Shown here: in pieces, positions 1 to 10,784 of the stretch
How positions within the stretch are numbered: position 1 is the stretch's first letter
Layout of the letters: each line of letters opens with the position of its first letter
DNA from: Symbiodinium microadriaticum
Lineage: Eukaryota > Sar > Dinophyceae > Suessiales > Symbiodiniaceae
DNA: 64,000 bases
Assembly (NCBI GenBank): GCA_001939145.1
Contig: LSRX01001099.1
Span: 164,698-228,697, forward strand
Direction: 5' to 3'
Position numbers and translations under genes: made by a program
The notes under the pieces: model-generated
Seen by the model: only the letters and a program-made list of their open reading frames with translations
Database searches by the model: none
What the model was told of the DNA's origin: nothing

Positions 1-390
1 GGCGAGGCCCACCCTCGTGCTGATGTCCAGCCTGGCTGTGCTGTCATTGCCGCAGCGCGCCGGAAGCGACATCAAACCTACCCTGAACTCGCCCGCGCCA
101 GGCGATGCCGCCTCGTCGTTGTCGGCGTCGAGACTGGCGGCAGGTTTGGCACTGAGACCGTGCAGCTCCTGCGCTTGCTCGCGCGACATAAGGCGTCGGC
201 TGTTCCTGCCGCATCCAGACCTGCCGCGATTACCGGCTGGGTTGCGCGCTGGTCCGGGCTCTTGGCGGTCGCAGCTCAGCGCGCCTTTGCGGCCTCTCTC
301 CTCGAGCTCCCCCCCGCCGCCGAGCTCGGAGAAGGCCCAGAGCCCGAGTTGCACGAACTTCTCGCCGAGACGCGCTGGGACCACGCCTAG
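1..390 (+). pseudogene. C-terminal fragment of a non-LTR retrotransposon polyprotein (runs in from the left edge)
   Basis: Frame 1 is open from base 1 to a TAG stop at 388-390. The translation contains TYPELARARRCRLVVVGVE, then GGRF and LLRLLARH, then WVARWSGLLAVAAQRA and the tail ELHELLAETRW. These are, from memory, recurring pieces of the C-terminus of dinoflagellate non-LTR elements that end in a restriction-like endonuclease. The matching segment of the second copy (3.1-4.5 kb) carries the same order: YPEL, then LVVLGSEVGGRF, then a basic tail. The fragment lies downstream of the nuclease core, which would be left of the window. It is too short to be functional, and it cannot be told here whether the upstream part is intact. 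Confidence 0.7.
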
Positions 391-2142
391 CTGGCGGTCT
401 CCTCCCCTAGCTGCGCCGGCGCTACAATGTAGGGCGCTTCGGCACAGGGACCTGCGTCGAACCATTACTTGCGGTCAAAAAGGCGCGGAAAAAAAAAAAG
501 AGGATGTTCGCTGGGCCGTAGGGACGCGGTGCTGCAGCAGAAGAGCTTCTATCTATTGCCGTGAAATATACGCACAGGTTGCCGCGTTTGTGCACAGGTG
601 CAAGCACTTCCATCTTTTTGGGTAGCATACGTCGACAACCAGTCTGGGATGACAGCCTTGCAGAAAGCCACTTGTCGGCGACCTGCTCGCGGATGCTCGT
701 GACACCGAGCCAGTGCCGACGACCCGACTTCCGGCTCCGTGCTAGTCCACCCGTCTCCCCGCGTGAACTGCGCCCTGCTTGCGGGCGAAGTGCTGGCGCA
801 GTAGCCCGTAGCTCGCTGTAGCCTTAGCCTTCGGAGCTGAAGCACCTTTGGCAGCCGGAAAAAATTCCATAAAAAAAATTAGATTCGCCCCAGAAACGAG
901 GACATTACAGTTATCCTATCTTGACGCGTCGTAGTCTTTGGCCACCCGACTTCTTGAATTCATATGAGTGCCCTCGTCATGGAACATTGCAGACCCAAAT
1001 TAAGAGCCGACTTTGGCACAGTCCAGCTTTGATGCGAAAAAAATCGCCGTTCCGGGCACACTGAATGAAATTCGGGCCTAGAAGCCACAATATTATTTCG
1101 GGTCCTGGTTTTTATTCCAGCACTTGTTGGGAGGGTTGTTTTCCAGAGTTGGGAACGGCACATAGTGACATAGGCGCGATAGGGTGGGTGTGCGTAATGT
1201 GTGTCTGTAGGGGGAATACGGTCCTGGTTTTTATTCTGCGACCTCCGGCACAGCAAACAAACGGGATCAAACGGGGCCATTGGAGCAAACAACGGAAATC
1301 CGATTGTTTAACTTAAGCTGAAACAAGATAGGCAAAACATTGCGATGGCCTCGGGAGGTGTTGGTGCAGTGTGAGTTCGTCCGATGCATGTGCCCCGAAC
1401 CACGGATTACAACAAAACCATGGTTTTTCCGAGTGACACTGGGCCTTGAGGCCATCGTATTCCGGCGACCCTTTAGGCCCGCAGGAAATCCCAGGAATTT
1501 GTCCGAATAAATTTGCGGCCCTATTTACCCCGCCTATAAAATTGTTGCTCAACACTTGCCGCGAGCTTGAGGCCGTTTTGCTGAGTTTGGCACCGGATGC
1601 ACCGGGATGAGCTTCTCAGTTTCCATCCCAGGTTCAGCCTTGCAGTGGCGCTGGGGTCCTCCGTTCTGATGGGGAGGTGGCGCCGACGGATGGGGTGGGG
1701 CAAGCATCCTCCACCCGTGCGCCCCTCGTATTCCTGCCATATTCTGTTTCCATCATTTTCCATCATGTTCTGCCTGGGCGCGAAGTCTCCATCGGGTATG
1801 GCCGCGGGATGCCACGGATCTTCGTCACAAGCTTCTGCACGCTGTGCCGCCACCGCATGCTGGCTGTCGGAAGCGAGGCGGCGCAGGAACGTGACAGACT
1901 CCGCCACCGTCGACCCTTCGATCAAACTGGCAGGCGAAGGGCGGACGCAATGGCCCAGCGACAGGCCTGGTCAAAGGCGCCAACCGCATCGACGGGAAGG
2001 ACTTGGCTCTGGCATCAACCCCAGCAGTTGTGCGGAGGACGCCTCACTGCCGGCATGCGTCCTGAGGCCATGCAAATGGGGGAGACACGACTGTTCGACT
2101 TGTGGCACGAAAGCTTGCGCAAGGGTTCGCCCCACCAACCAG
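391..2142. other. No confident gene; probable retroelement 3' region and spacer
   Basis: No reading frame here has convincing protein character. A GTAGCC...TTCGGAGCT stretch near 800-835 resembles one at 4530-4560 behind the second retrotransposon copy, so it may be shared 3'-untranslated sequence. The phrase GGTCCTGGTTTTTATTC occurs twice (about 1101 and 1222). Confidence 0.4.
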
Positions 2143-2248
2143 GACATGTTTCATTCGAGTGCTCAACACGGAAACGGAAAGCCTGCGCTCACACAGTTTT
2201 TTCCTCCTTGAAGGTGGCGCGTCTCGCGTCTGAGATGCGACGTGTCGC
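2143..2248. repeat. Direct repeat, copy 1 (106 bp)
   Basis: This segment begins GACATGTTTCATTC and ends CGTGTCGC. It matches 2471-2576 base for base in length, with 12 mismatches by hand count and no indels. The copies are 328 bp apart in the same orientation, just before a retrotransposon fragment. Confidence 0.85.
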
Positions 2249-2470
2249 TACGGGTGGAAGGTGAATGCCCCACCCCATTTGCCCGAGGCGATCACGACGG
2301 GAAAAGACCCGTAAGCGAAAGAGAGGAAATCTGTACGTTGACCAGGGTGGCGAAGGCGGGAAGGAAAGTCTCTCCTCGACTTGGTCGCGCTGCGATACGA
2401 ACCATCGCTGTTACCAAGTCGAAACTCTCGAATGCATGTCTTTTGGCACCTGCGGCCTACGGTGCGTCAC

Positions 2471-2576
2471 GACATGTTTCACTCAAGCGCTCAAGACTGA
2501 AACGGAAAGCCTGCGCTCACACAATCTTTTCATCCTGGAAGGTGGCGTGTCTCGCGTCTGAGATCCGAAGTGTCGC
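2471..2576. repeat. Direct repeat, copy 2 (106 bp)
   Basis: Partner of 2143-2248, about 89% identical. The most conserved core is AACGGAAAGCCTGCGCTCAC. It ends about 150 bp before the start of recognisable retrotransposon coding sequence at 2727. Confidence 0.85.
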
Positions 2577-2726
2577 CAGAGCTTTCCGTGACAAATTTTG
2601 GCATACAGCTTTGGATGTTCCCAGTGGTGCGGGAAATCCGCCAGGTTCCTCCTCGCAGGTGCATGCAGGTGCCGCTGATAGAACGACTTGTTGCAGAACG
2701 TCTGAAATGTTATATACGACAGCTTG

Positions 2727-4493
2727 GTAGCTTTCCTTGACGACCTTTACATCACCACGACGCCCTCTCGGGCAAGGACGTCGTTGGACATGACTGTCAA
2801 GGCCGTCGCGGATCACTGTGGTATCGGGTCGAATCTGGGCAAGACAAGGGTGATTGGAGCCAGGGATGGCCCCCACCGCCAGGCATGGCCGAGCTCGGAG
2901 ACGAAGTGTGGCGAGGCGACTTGTGCCCCGAACAACGCGGTATCGTGGTGCTTGGCACGCCCATAGGCCACCAAGATTTCGTCCAAGCTTGGGCAGCCCG
3001 GCGCCTCAAGGAAGAAGAGCGGCTGCTCAGCCAGCTGCCCAAACTCCCAGACTTGCAATGTTCGTGGCTGTTGCTGCTGCTGTGCGCGTCCCCTCGTGCA
3101 AACCATGCCTTGCGCACGGTTCCCCCGTTGGAAATCCAGGCGTATGCACGCGCCCATGACCAGGCTATATGGCATACCCTCAAGCAGTGCCTGGGGGGCG
3201 CCGCCGAAGCAGAAGCGCCGCATGCGAAAACGCTTGCGACGCTGCCGGCCCATTTGGGTGGCCTGGGGATCCAATCGGCGGAGCGCGCCAGCCCGGCAGC
3301 ATACTGGGCAGGTCTGGCGGATGCCTTGCCGGTCATCCAGGCCCGACTCCCTGCATTCGCTGAACGCTACCAAGCAGCGCTGGAATCTGGCGGAGGAGAC
3401 GTCCCCAGCTTGCGCGCCGCCGCCGACTCCCGCGAGCTGCTGCAGGCTGAAGGCCAAGGCTGGAGGCCTGCCCAAGCTGGCGAGCAATCCTCCAAGGAGC
3501 CCGCCCGGTCCCACCAAAGCACGCCGGCCCCGGCGACTGGCCGCATGGATGGCAGTTTTACGCGTCGCGCACCCGCAACCAATACTTTCGCGACATCGTA
3601 CTACTGCCGGCTATGACGCCAAGCGCCCGGGCCTTGGTGCGCTCGCAAGCGGGACCTCATGCAGGGTCGTGGTTGACTGCCATACCATGGAACCGGCCAC
3701 CACGCTCACGCCGCAAGCCATGCAGCTTGCGCTACGCCGCCGCTTGCGCATGCCGCTCCCCATCAGCCACGGCAGATGCGGACCGACACACGGCTGCGGC
3801 GGGCAAGTTGACCGGTTCGGTGACCACGCTCTCGCTTGCCCGCGCACCGGACTTCTCGCCCGGAGAGCTAAGACGCTAGAACACGCGTGGGTCCGCGTAG
3901 CGCGAGAAGCCGTGGGTGCCGAAGGCCAAGTAGTGCCACAGCAATGGCTGGTGCACACCACGGCGCCCGGTGTGCACGCGGATGATCGGCGCCGCCTCGA
4001 TGTGGTCATTTACGGGGCCACGACTAACGGCACAGCGCTGTGCTGCGATGCCACACTGGTGTCGCCGCTCACACGCACCGGGCAGCTGCAGCCCTGTACG
4101 GCCGACCTCGACGGCGCTGCCCTCCGGACAGCAGAGCGACGCAAAGAGGCGACCTATCCGGAGCTCCGGAGCGAAGGGCCGCAGAGACTCGTCGTGCTCG
4201 GCAGTGAGGTTGGCGGACGCTTCAACAGCGACGCACACGGCCTGCTCCGGGACCTCGTTCGGGTGCGCGCGTGCAGAGCGCCGCCGGCATTGCGAGCTGC
4301 TGCAGCTTCAGGGTGGACACGACGATGGTGGAGCATACTTTCCGTCGCCGTACAGCAAGCGGTCACGAGCACAGCCCTCGGCAGGCCGTGGCCGCTACCG
4401 CCGCATGCAGCCCGCGCGACAGGCCCGCCCCTCGACCGCCTCCTCGACCTGGCAGAGGGGCCGAGCCGCCTGCCATTGCGCCCAGCGCCGTAG
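2727..4493 (+). mobile_element. 5'-truncated, frameshifted non-LTR retrotransposon (RT end, zinc knuckle, restriction-like endonuclease)
   Basis: The recognisable part opens with FLDDLYI, the reverse-transcriptase active-site region (an F-x-DD box), followed by CGIGSNLGKTRV. It continues in another frame with GIVVLGTPIG, LGGLGIQSAERASPAAYWAG and later a cysteine/histidine knuckle (CG-x-x-x-x-CG ... GDHALAC). Then comes a nuclease-like stretch, RRRLDVVIYG ... LCCDATLVSPLT, resembling the PD-(D/E)XK-type endonuclease of R2-like elements. Following the protein requires switches from frame 3 to 2 (about 2870-2885), 2 to 1 (between about 3440 and 3545) and 1 back to 3 (about 3685), so it is a dead copy. 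The finger, palm and upstream RT parts are absent, as expected of 5' truncation during target-primed insertion. It ends with a TAG at 4491-4493. Confidence 0.88.
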
Positions 4494-4848
4494 CCGTAGG
4501 TGTGCTAGGTCTCGCTTTCGGAGGAAAGGTAGTCGTAGCCTTTGGAGCTCGGTCGTGTCACCGTGCAGCAGATACTGGCGAGGAAAAAGGTGTGTGACAA
4601 AAAAGAAAAAATGTTATATACCTTGTATACAATTCACGGTGGTTCGCTTGTGGAGTAACCGGTAACATGAAATGCTCAACACTTCCAATCATCATCCGCA
4701 TGTCCTTCTTGTTGAAATGGGTAACCCCATGTCAATGTTCAATAATTTTTCAATTTTGCATTCTTCACGTTTTGTGCTCCACTGACACATCACAACAGCC
4801 AGTGCGGACGGGTGTTGTGGGTGTACTGTGGGTGTTGCTGTTGTTGGC

Positions 4849-4877
4849 AGCACGTGCGTTTGCCGCCGCACGGGGTG
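4849..4877 (+). repeat. Left arm of a 29-bp imperfect inverted repeat
   Basis: AGCACGTGCGT-T-TGCCGCC-type sequence. Its reverse complement recurs at 5690-5718 with 3 mismatches in 29. The arms span 870 bp outside to outside. Confidence 0.7.
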
Positions 4878-5206
4878 GTGCGATTTCTTTCGAGTTTTGG
4901 CACTTTGCTCGCCCGAAATTGAACTTGCGTTTTGTTTTGGCATCGGTATTTGCGGTGCTTTCTAGCAACAAAATGCCACAACCGGCGGGCTGCACTGTCC
5001 AAAAACATGCTCAACGGTCCATTTCGCATCGTTTTTTTTTCGGTGTTTTCGTGTGAGTTCCTGTGTGTGTGTGTGTGTGTTGCATTTCGCATCGGTTTTT
5101 GCAGTGTTTTTGCCATCGCTCGACTTTCTGCACATGCCGGCTTCGACTTGCATTTGTCTTTCAACTCTGTCCGGGGTTTGGGGGGGATATGCGGGGGGGT
5201 GGGGGG

Positions 5207-5256
5207 GTGATGACGTCCATGCGACTGAGACTTGTGTTTTTTTTTCTTTTGTTGAC
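5207..5256. repeat. 50-bp direct repeat, copy 1
   Basis: Starts GTGATGACGTCCATGCGA and contains a T9 run. It matches 5297-5346 at 46 of 50 positions by hand count, which suggests a 90-bp tandem unit. Confidence 0.75.
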
Positions 5257-5296
5257 CTTCTTTTGCTATGTTGTGGTGCGGTGCAGTGGTGGGGAG

Positions 5297-5346
5297 GTGA
5301 TGACGTCCATGCGAATGCGACTTGTGTTTTTTTTTCTTTGCTTGAC
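5297..5346. repeat. 50-bp direct repeat, copy 2
   Basis: Second copy of 5207-5256, offset by 90 bp. Both copies lie inside the 29-bp inverted-repeat pair. Confidence 0.75.
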
Positions 5347-5689
5347 TATGTCGGCTGTTCATGTACAGCTGACGCTGATTCTGATGTTGCTGATGTCGCA
5401 ATCGTTCTGGTGGTCATTTCAGGATGCTTGTTGCTTGACTTTCCACACGTCTACCATGCAAAAACCTCGAGTTTTTGCAGCTTTCCAGACAAAAATTTCG
5501 CAACTGACCCTAAAATTGAACATAAAAAACACGAAAAGCTTGGTATTTGCGACACTTTCGCAAAAACGCTGCCAAAAACAGAAAACATTGGAAAACGAAA
5601 TCACCGAAACGTCGTGTTGTTGACGAAAACCTCGCAAAACACAGGGTTTTCGTGCTGTCGACCAAAAAAAACCCCAAACATAAACGACA

Positions 5690-5718
5690 CACCCTGCGCG
5701 GCGGCAGACGCACGTGCT
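5690..5718 (-). repeat. Right arm of the 29-bp imperfect inverted repeat
   Basis: Reverse complement of 4849-4877 at 26 of 29 positions. Similarity falls off quickly on both sides of the arm. Confidence 0.7.
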
Positions 5719-5740
5719 ACCTTGTTGTTGGTGCCGGGTT

Positions 5741-8700
5741 AAGGGTCAATCATCCTCCGCAATTTAGAAGTTTGCCATAGTTTGCCGTTGGTGCGGCTGG
5801 GAACAGGTGCGCCTTCCAAGTGGTTGCTGCGAGGAAGAATGGTTAGCGCCTGTCTCATGTCCCCGAGCAGTGGACTTTCATTGTAAGAAATCGAGGAGAA
5901 ATTGCTGTCGTGTGAATTCGAGGCCGTGAACATTGTCGATTTGTTCAATGAGTTTGGCACCAAGTGCATGTTGCACGTTGCAGCCAGAAGGCGTGAGTGG
6001 ATCTTGACTTGCTATCAAGGTTGAACCTCTTGGCGGGTGCTGTAAGTGCCCCGCCGGCGGCAGTTACATGCGAATTCGGGTTGTCGCGCTTGCGGGCATC
6101 AAAACTGCCTGCCAACCTTTGCGCCCCAGTCTGTTGCCAGGATATCTGCACCGAGACGACATGTCCAACAATGAGTGCCGGCAGTTATGCGTGGCAGTGG
6201 GCAGATGGTGACAAAGTCAAGGTGCCGCCCAGATGCAGTATGCACAACGTGTCGCACATGATTGCGTGCCAGACGCCCCAGCAGCTGTCAGCGCCAAAGT
6301 ATATAGAGAAGCTGTTGGTGTGGGCGGCAAGCTTAGCAGCACCAGACAGCAAATTTTTAGCTAATCTGAGTCCCACATGTCTCATGGCCAGATGCTGTGC
6401 GAAGGGTTGGTTGCCTGTTAATCTTCACTACGCACGATGTTCAAAGTTTTGGGGTGATGTTGAGGTCGAATCCCAGCTGGCAGACGAGCAAAGACCTCAG
6501 GTTGTGCAACGCACCTGTGCGTTTCAGGTTGCTGTTTGTTTGGATCCATTGTCGTCCGTCTTCTGCCAGCTGGCTGTACTGTAGAGCTGGCAGTTGAAGG
6601 GGTTGGCTGGGGACTGTACTGGGCCTCCGTGCTTCGAACTCCGAACCTCCTAGGGTCCACGTTCGACATGATACGGTACGTCAGACGGTATCATGCCACC
6701 GATGTTGACGTGCAGACGCTGTGTCTTACAAGCATTCACCGAAAGCAAGAACAAGATGACACACTTCGACTTCAGTGGTTTGAGTTTGAGTTTTGAAGCC
6801 ATGCACTTTCTTGGATGGCTAGTGTGGAGCATGATTTTACTGGGATTCCTTCCGTCAAAAGCATGCCAGTCCGGATTCAAGCAAAAGCTTTACATGATTA
6901 CCTTCCGAACTACGTTTTCACCAGGACATTTCTGCCTGTCAAGCCCGGGCAACCGTTCCCACCCCACTTCAAGAAGGCAGGTGCTTCAGTCCAGCAAACA
7001 TTGCAGCTGGCAAGCAGCGTACGCAGGGGATCAAGGTGATGTACAAGCGCCTTTTCCGAATCTACGCACATGTCTTCCACCACCACTTCAAGGCGGCTGG
7101 GGCTGCAACAGGCGGTCAAGTTTTTTGCGCAGAAAGCTAGAAGATCCAGGAGTTGGCTGAGTGCGACGCTGATGCTCACTTGCCATTGCCTCGGGCCGTC
7201 GGCATTGTTACCTTGCATGCTTGTTGGCCTTGCTGACATCACAGCCAGGAACCACTCCTTCAAGCATTTCGTGTATTTCGTAAAGGAGTTTGACTTGGTA
7301 GAAGACTCGGAGTCCGAGCCTCGGCTGGCTCGGCTGATTCACGAGAAGGCTTCAACTGGCATAGGCTGGAGCCAATGGCGGACTTGATCAGCCTGTTGAT
7401 GCGCAAGCGAGCACAGGCAAGAATGCAGTAAGCCTTGTTTCCTGCACTCGATGAATTCCTCAAGCACTGCATTGATGTGCACACACGCAGGAGGCGCATC
7501 AAGCTTCACCCGAGACTGCATAAAGTGAGATAGTTGTCGCGACTGGGAACCCCTTCTGTTTCCGAGCCGAACAATCATGAAGCAGCACTCGTGCAATTGC
7601 AATGGCGTGCTGTAGCTGAGAAGGCGCATCTGCAAAAGACTGGCCGAAAGCTGCATAGCAGTTAGATCCGTTACATCTTGCCGTATACAATCTAGCTTGG
7701 GGATGCCTTGCACATTGGCTCGAAGCCACCAACATGGCGCAGCAGCTGAGTAGGAGAATCCTGCAATGTTCGCGAAAGGACGCGGAGTCTGCAAAGGCTG
7801 TAAGTAACATCGTGCCGGCACTTTCTGTAATTGTGCTAATCTGCTTGACTCACGGACATAGACAGCTCCAAAACAGGAAAGCTCAAACCAAAACCTATGC
7901 TGACCGGCACTCGATGGCTGGCCCCGAAAGCTCACCGGATGTAAGCCCAGAGGCATCCCGTGTAGACTGGTCACATCCTTGTCCTTGTGAGTGGCTTTAT
8001 CCCTCAATGGATTCAGGTGAGCCCTGGCGCCCTGTCACTGCATCAGCCTTTTGCCTATTCACTTGTGTCAGTGGTCGAAGCGACCTGATGTGCAAAGCTT
8101 CGCGGCTGCGCAGGTTCACGCCAACCAAACTGGGAAAGAGCAGTTGGGCTGCCCAGTCAATGTGCATCGGTGTTGCGCATGCCTTCTGACTGCAGGCGAG
8201 CATGAGCATTTCACCAAGGCTCTGGTTCTTTACCTGTCACAGCTCTCGCCTGTAACTGAAACGGTGTTCACGACTCAGGATTCCATCTTAGGGGCTTCAG
8301 CTGCAGCGACCGACCGTCGGAGCCCTTTCCAAGCCTGCTTTTCGCGCCAGTTAAATTTCGGCGAATGCGGTCAGACCCAGGTTGTCGCAGGAGCTCCAAA
8401 GTATGGCGGAAGCGATTGGTGAAGAGCCTGCAGACACCGTCATGCGCCAGTCGTTGATTCTCTTGGGTCTGATACAGCCTGGTACAACATCGAGAGAGAT
8501 GATGGCAGGTGGAGGCGGCAACAGCTACAGCCTTCTTGGGAGACCGTTCGGACCGCCCGCGCCCAAGGCTCTCAACAGTGTGCCGTGCCACCGGACCGCA
8601 CGTGCGCGATCTGCACACGCGGGTTTCGCTCGCTTCTTCGAAGAAGGTCGAGCTGCATGAGGAGGAGCGGAATCTCATTGCGCAGCAGCAGGTTACGGCC

Positions 8701-10213
8701 GTTCCGTTTGCCGAAATGTCCACGTGAACTGTAATTAGCTGCCATGCGCATATTGGAGCCTGTCAGGCACATGGTTGTTGTTTGAGTTGGTGCTGGGCAG
8801 GGCCCCTAGTTAAGCCCAATGCGTGGATCACCCATGTGTCGTGCAGTTGGGGTGTGCTTACCGAAAACAACACCACAGGGTAGGCTTGAATCAAGATATG
8901 TACCCTGAATCCTTGAAGCTCACCCATTGCCAGACAAAGTGTCCGTTGATGCAGCGTTCCGATAAGTAGGCAACATGGGGGAAGCATGTAACGGCTTCCA
9001 CTCGATCCCTCAAGTTCTCAGGCCATTCAGAACTGGCTCCTGGCAGCGAGCAGCATCCTTATGCAGCCTCCAGTCAGTAGCGCAATGCTTGAAAAGCATT
9101 CGGCAGAGCTTGCCCTATTGCTTTTTCGAGGTGTCGGAGCCCTGTGCTTTGTGACATACGGCATCATCGAAATCTCTGTAGACACCTCTGTTGCGAAAAG
9201 CTGCTCAAATTGGATCTCCCTTGTTCATATACTGCCTGCAAAGGTTGGAGCCCTGTCCTCGTTTCGGTTTGGCTTCTGCAGTGCCGAACCTTTCAGGTGC
9301 CTCTGCATGTTCGTACTACAGGTTCCTGAAACTGGTTCTTCGCTGCAGCAATCTGGCAGGAGTGAAGAGCATTGCCCAAAGGGACAGTGGGCCAGCATCT
9401 CACCGCTGAGTACTGGCAAATGAAGGTGGAACTGCATTGACCGCAGCTCAGGCCTCCTGGGGTGCCAATATCATTGGATTCAGCGCCTCCATCTGTTTGG
9501 GCACCAGCCTTGATAGGATGGCTGTCTAGTAAAAAAATATGCAGCTATACAGATGTAGAGGCACCTGGATGGCAGCGGCATCTGCCGAGCCCTTTGTTTG
9601 CTTGGGTTCAACAACCAAGAGGTTCTGAGAGTGCGTCTCTGACAGGCTTTCATTGTGAGCCGCTTCGCACCTGCCGCTAGTGGATCTGGCATTCCGGAGG
9701 CAGGAAGCGATCTGTCGCAATTGCAAGCAGAACGTGTCAAGTCAATCGGTTACAGGTGAAGACGATTCTCAACGGCTTCGTACTGCCAGATGCAGGCATC
9801 TCAGAACCCAGCAGTCAATCAGCACCTGGGATGGCGGCGTTACATGCTGTGCGGCTCCCGGAAAAGAGCATGAAGCAATGATCCAAAGCCAATGACCCAA
9901 CTGGTCGCTAAAAAGGGTGTCGGAGCGACCCCGAGCCATTACAGTCGTAGTTTTGGCAGTGATGTGTAGCATCGACTTCTGAAAACCAAGGTAGCTACGT
10001 TCCGCACTCTTCTCATCAAGGCCGAGTACACTTGCTCGAGCTGGTTTTGCAGAGCTACGAGCTGAGGAATCTAGGCTTTGTCCATCTGCAGGTGCCCTGC
10101 TTGATTTTGGCCGTGGCATCTGGGTTGTCCCTCGGACATGAGGGCGCGGAGCTGAGTGTAACGGATCTGCTTGTGCCAAGAATCACCTCCACGGTTTAGA
10201 CTTTTCTTCGGAG
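5741..10213. other. No gene assigned; scattered coding-like fragments, possibly early exons of the CLC gene
   Basis: Several plus-strand stretches read more like protein than chance. Examples are 6815-7039 (IQAKALHDYLPNYVFTRTF), 8509-8727 (LHEEERNLIAQQQVTAVPF) and about 9447-9530 (WGANIIGFSASICLGTSL). None carries a family motif I recognise. A CLC N-terminus needs a GSGIPE-type exon upstream of 10.2 kb. I looked for it and did not find it, so the link to the CLC exons is only positional. Confidence 0.3.
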
Positions 10214-10784
10214 GCCCGATGGTGCACGTGGCAGTTTGCTGGGCCAGCATGTTGTATGATTCTCAGACATACTGGGTTGCTCGAATCGTTTGGCTGGCAA
10301 ACGGGCCTGCAAGGTCCCGCGTCTTTCCACAGTTCCGGAATGAGGGCAAGAGGCACCCAGAGCTTTGTGCATCCACCTTCTTCTCTGCCGCATGCGCGCG
10401 TGGAGCTTGTTCTGGGAATTGGGGTGCGCCAAACTTGAGCAATGTACGCACATTAACCGCGACGTTACCTTTAGTTGCTTATGTTATGTGTTGTCGGCAT
10501 TCATTTCGAAGCGTTCACTTGCGCCATGATGTGTCAGGCAGCAACTCTTTTCAGCGGCCGTGGCTGCGGGGGCACTGGACTCACCCTCTCTTGTTGTCTT
10601 GCTGCTTTGTGGGATTGCAGGTCCTAATAAAGGCAGATGTGTTGGGACTGGTACTCTCATCCAACTTGTTATGGAAGCACCTCACATGCTACTCAGAGTC
10701 TTGACACTGGCTGTTCCACGCTCATCCTAGGTCAGTTCTGCTTTTGGAACACCGGTTGGCGGCGTGCTTTTCAGCCTTGAGGAG
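10214..10784 (+). CDS. CLC chloride channel/transporter, N-terminal motif exons (partial)
   Basis: Two short exons carry hallmark CLC sequences. Exon 10214-10250 follows an AG acceptor and reads GPMVHVAVCWASM, matching the (GKE)GPxVHxA helix that lines the anion path. It stops before a GT donor. Exon 10731-10784 is bounded by AG and GT and reads VSSAFGTPVGGVLFSLEE, matching the conserved 'AAFGAPxGGVLFSLEE' segment. CLC proteins are membrane Cl- channels or Cl-/H+ exchangers with two inverted halves. The GKE part of the filter motif should sit on a preceding exon that was not located. The rest of the protein appears only from about 20.3 kb onward. Order and lack of overlap fit one gene, but the 9.5 kb between holds other coding sequence. 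Confidence 0.8.

Larger units (their letters stand above)
4494..5740. other. Non-coding region with simple repeats and an inverted-repeat pair
   Basis: No credible gene. It contains a (TG)n run near 5060-5080, G-rich and T-rich runs, two 50-bp direct copies and a 29-bp imperfect inverted repeat, all listed separately. It may be a decayed short transposon or simply low-complexity spacer. Confidence 0.5.

Noticed and set aside
17..625. 202-codon plus frame and overlapping minus frames at the left edge
   Set aside because: They are shadows of the retrotransposon frame 1 and its GC-rich flank. The frame-1 product is the one with recognisable motifs.
2797..3517. Long minus-strand frames opposite the retrotransposon
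   Set aside because: Antisense shadows in GC-rich coding sequence. Family motifs are only on the plus strand.
6815..6960. GIPSVKSM as a possible CLC 'GSGIPEVK' motif
   Set aside because: Only GIP-x-VK agrees and the surrounding residues do not fit the CLC helix. Spacing to the next CLC exon (over 3 kb) proves nothing.
7339..8007. 222-codon minus-strand frame
   Set aside because: No domain, Leu/Ser/Arg/Gln-rich, no matching neighbour exons. Treated as chance.
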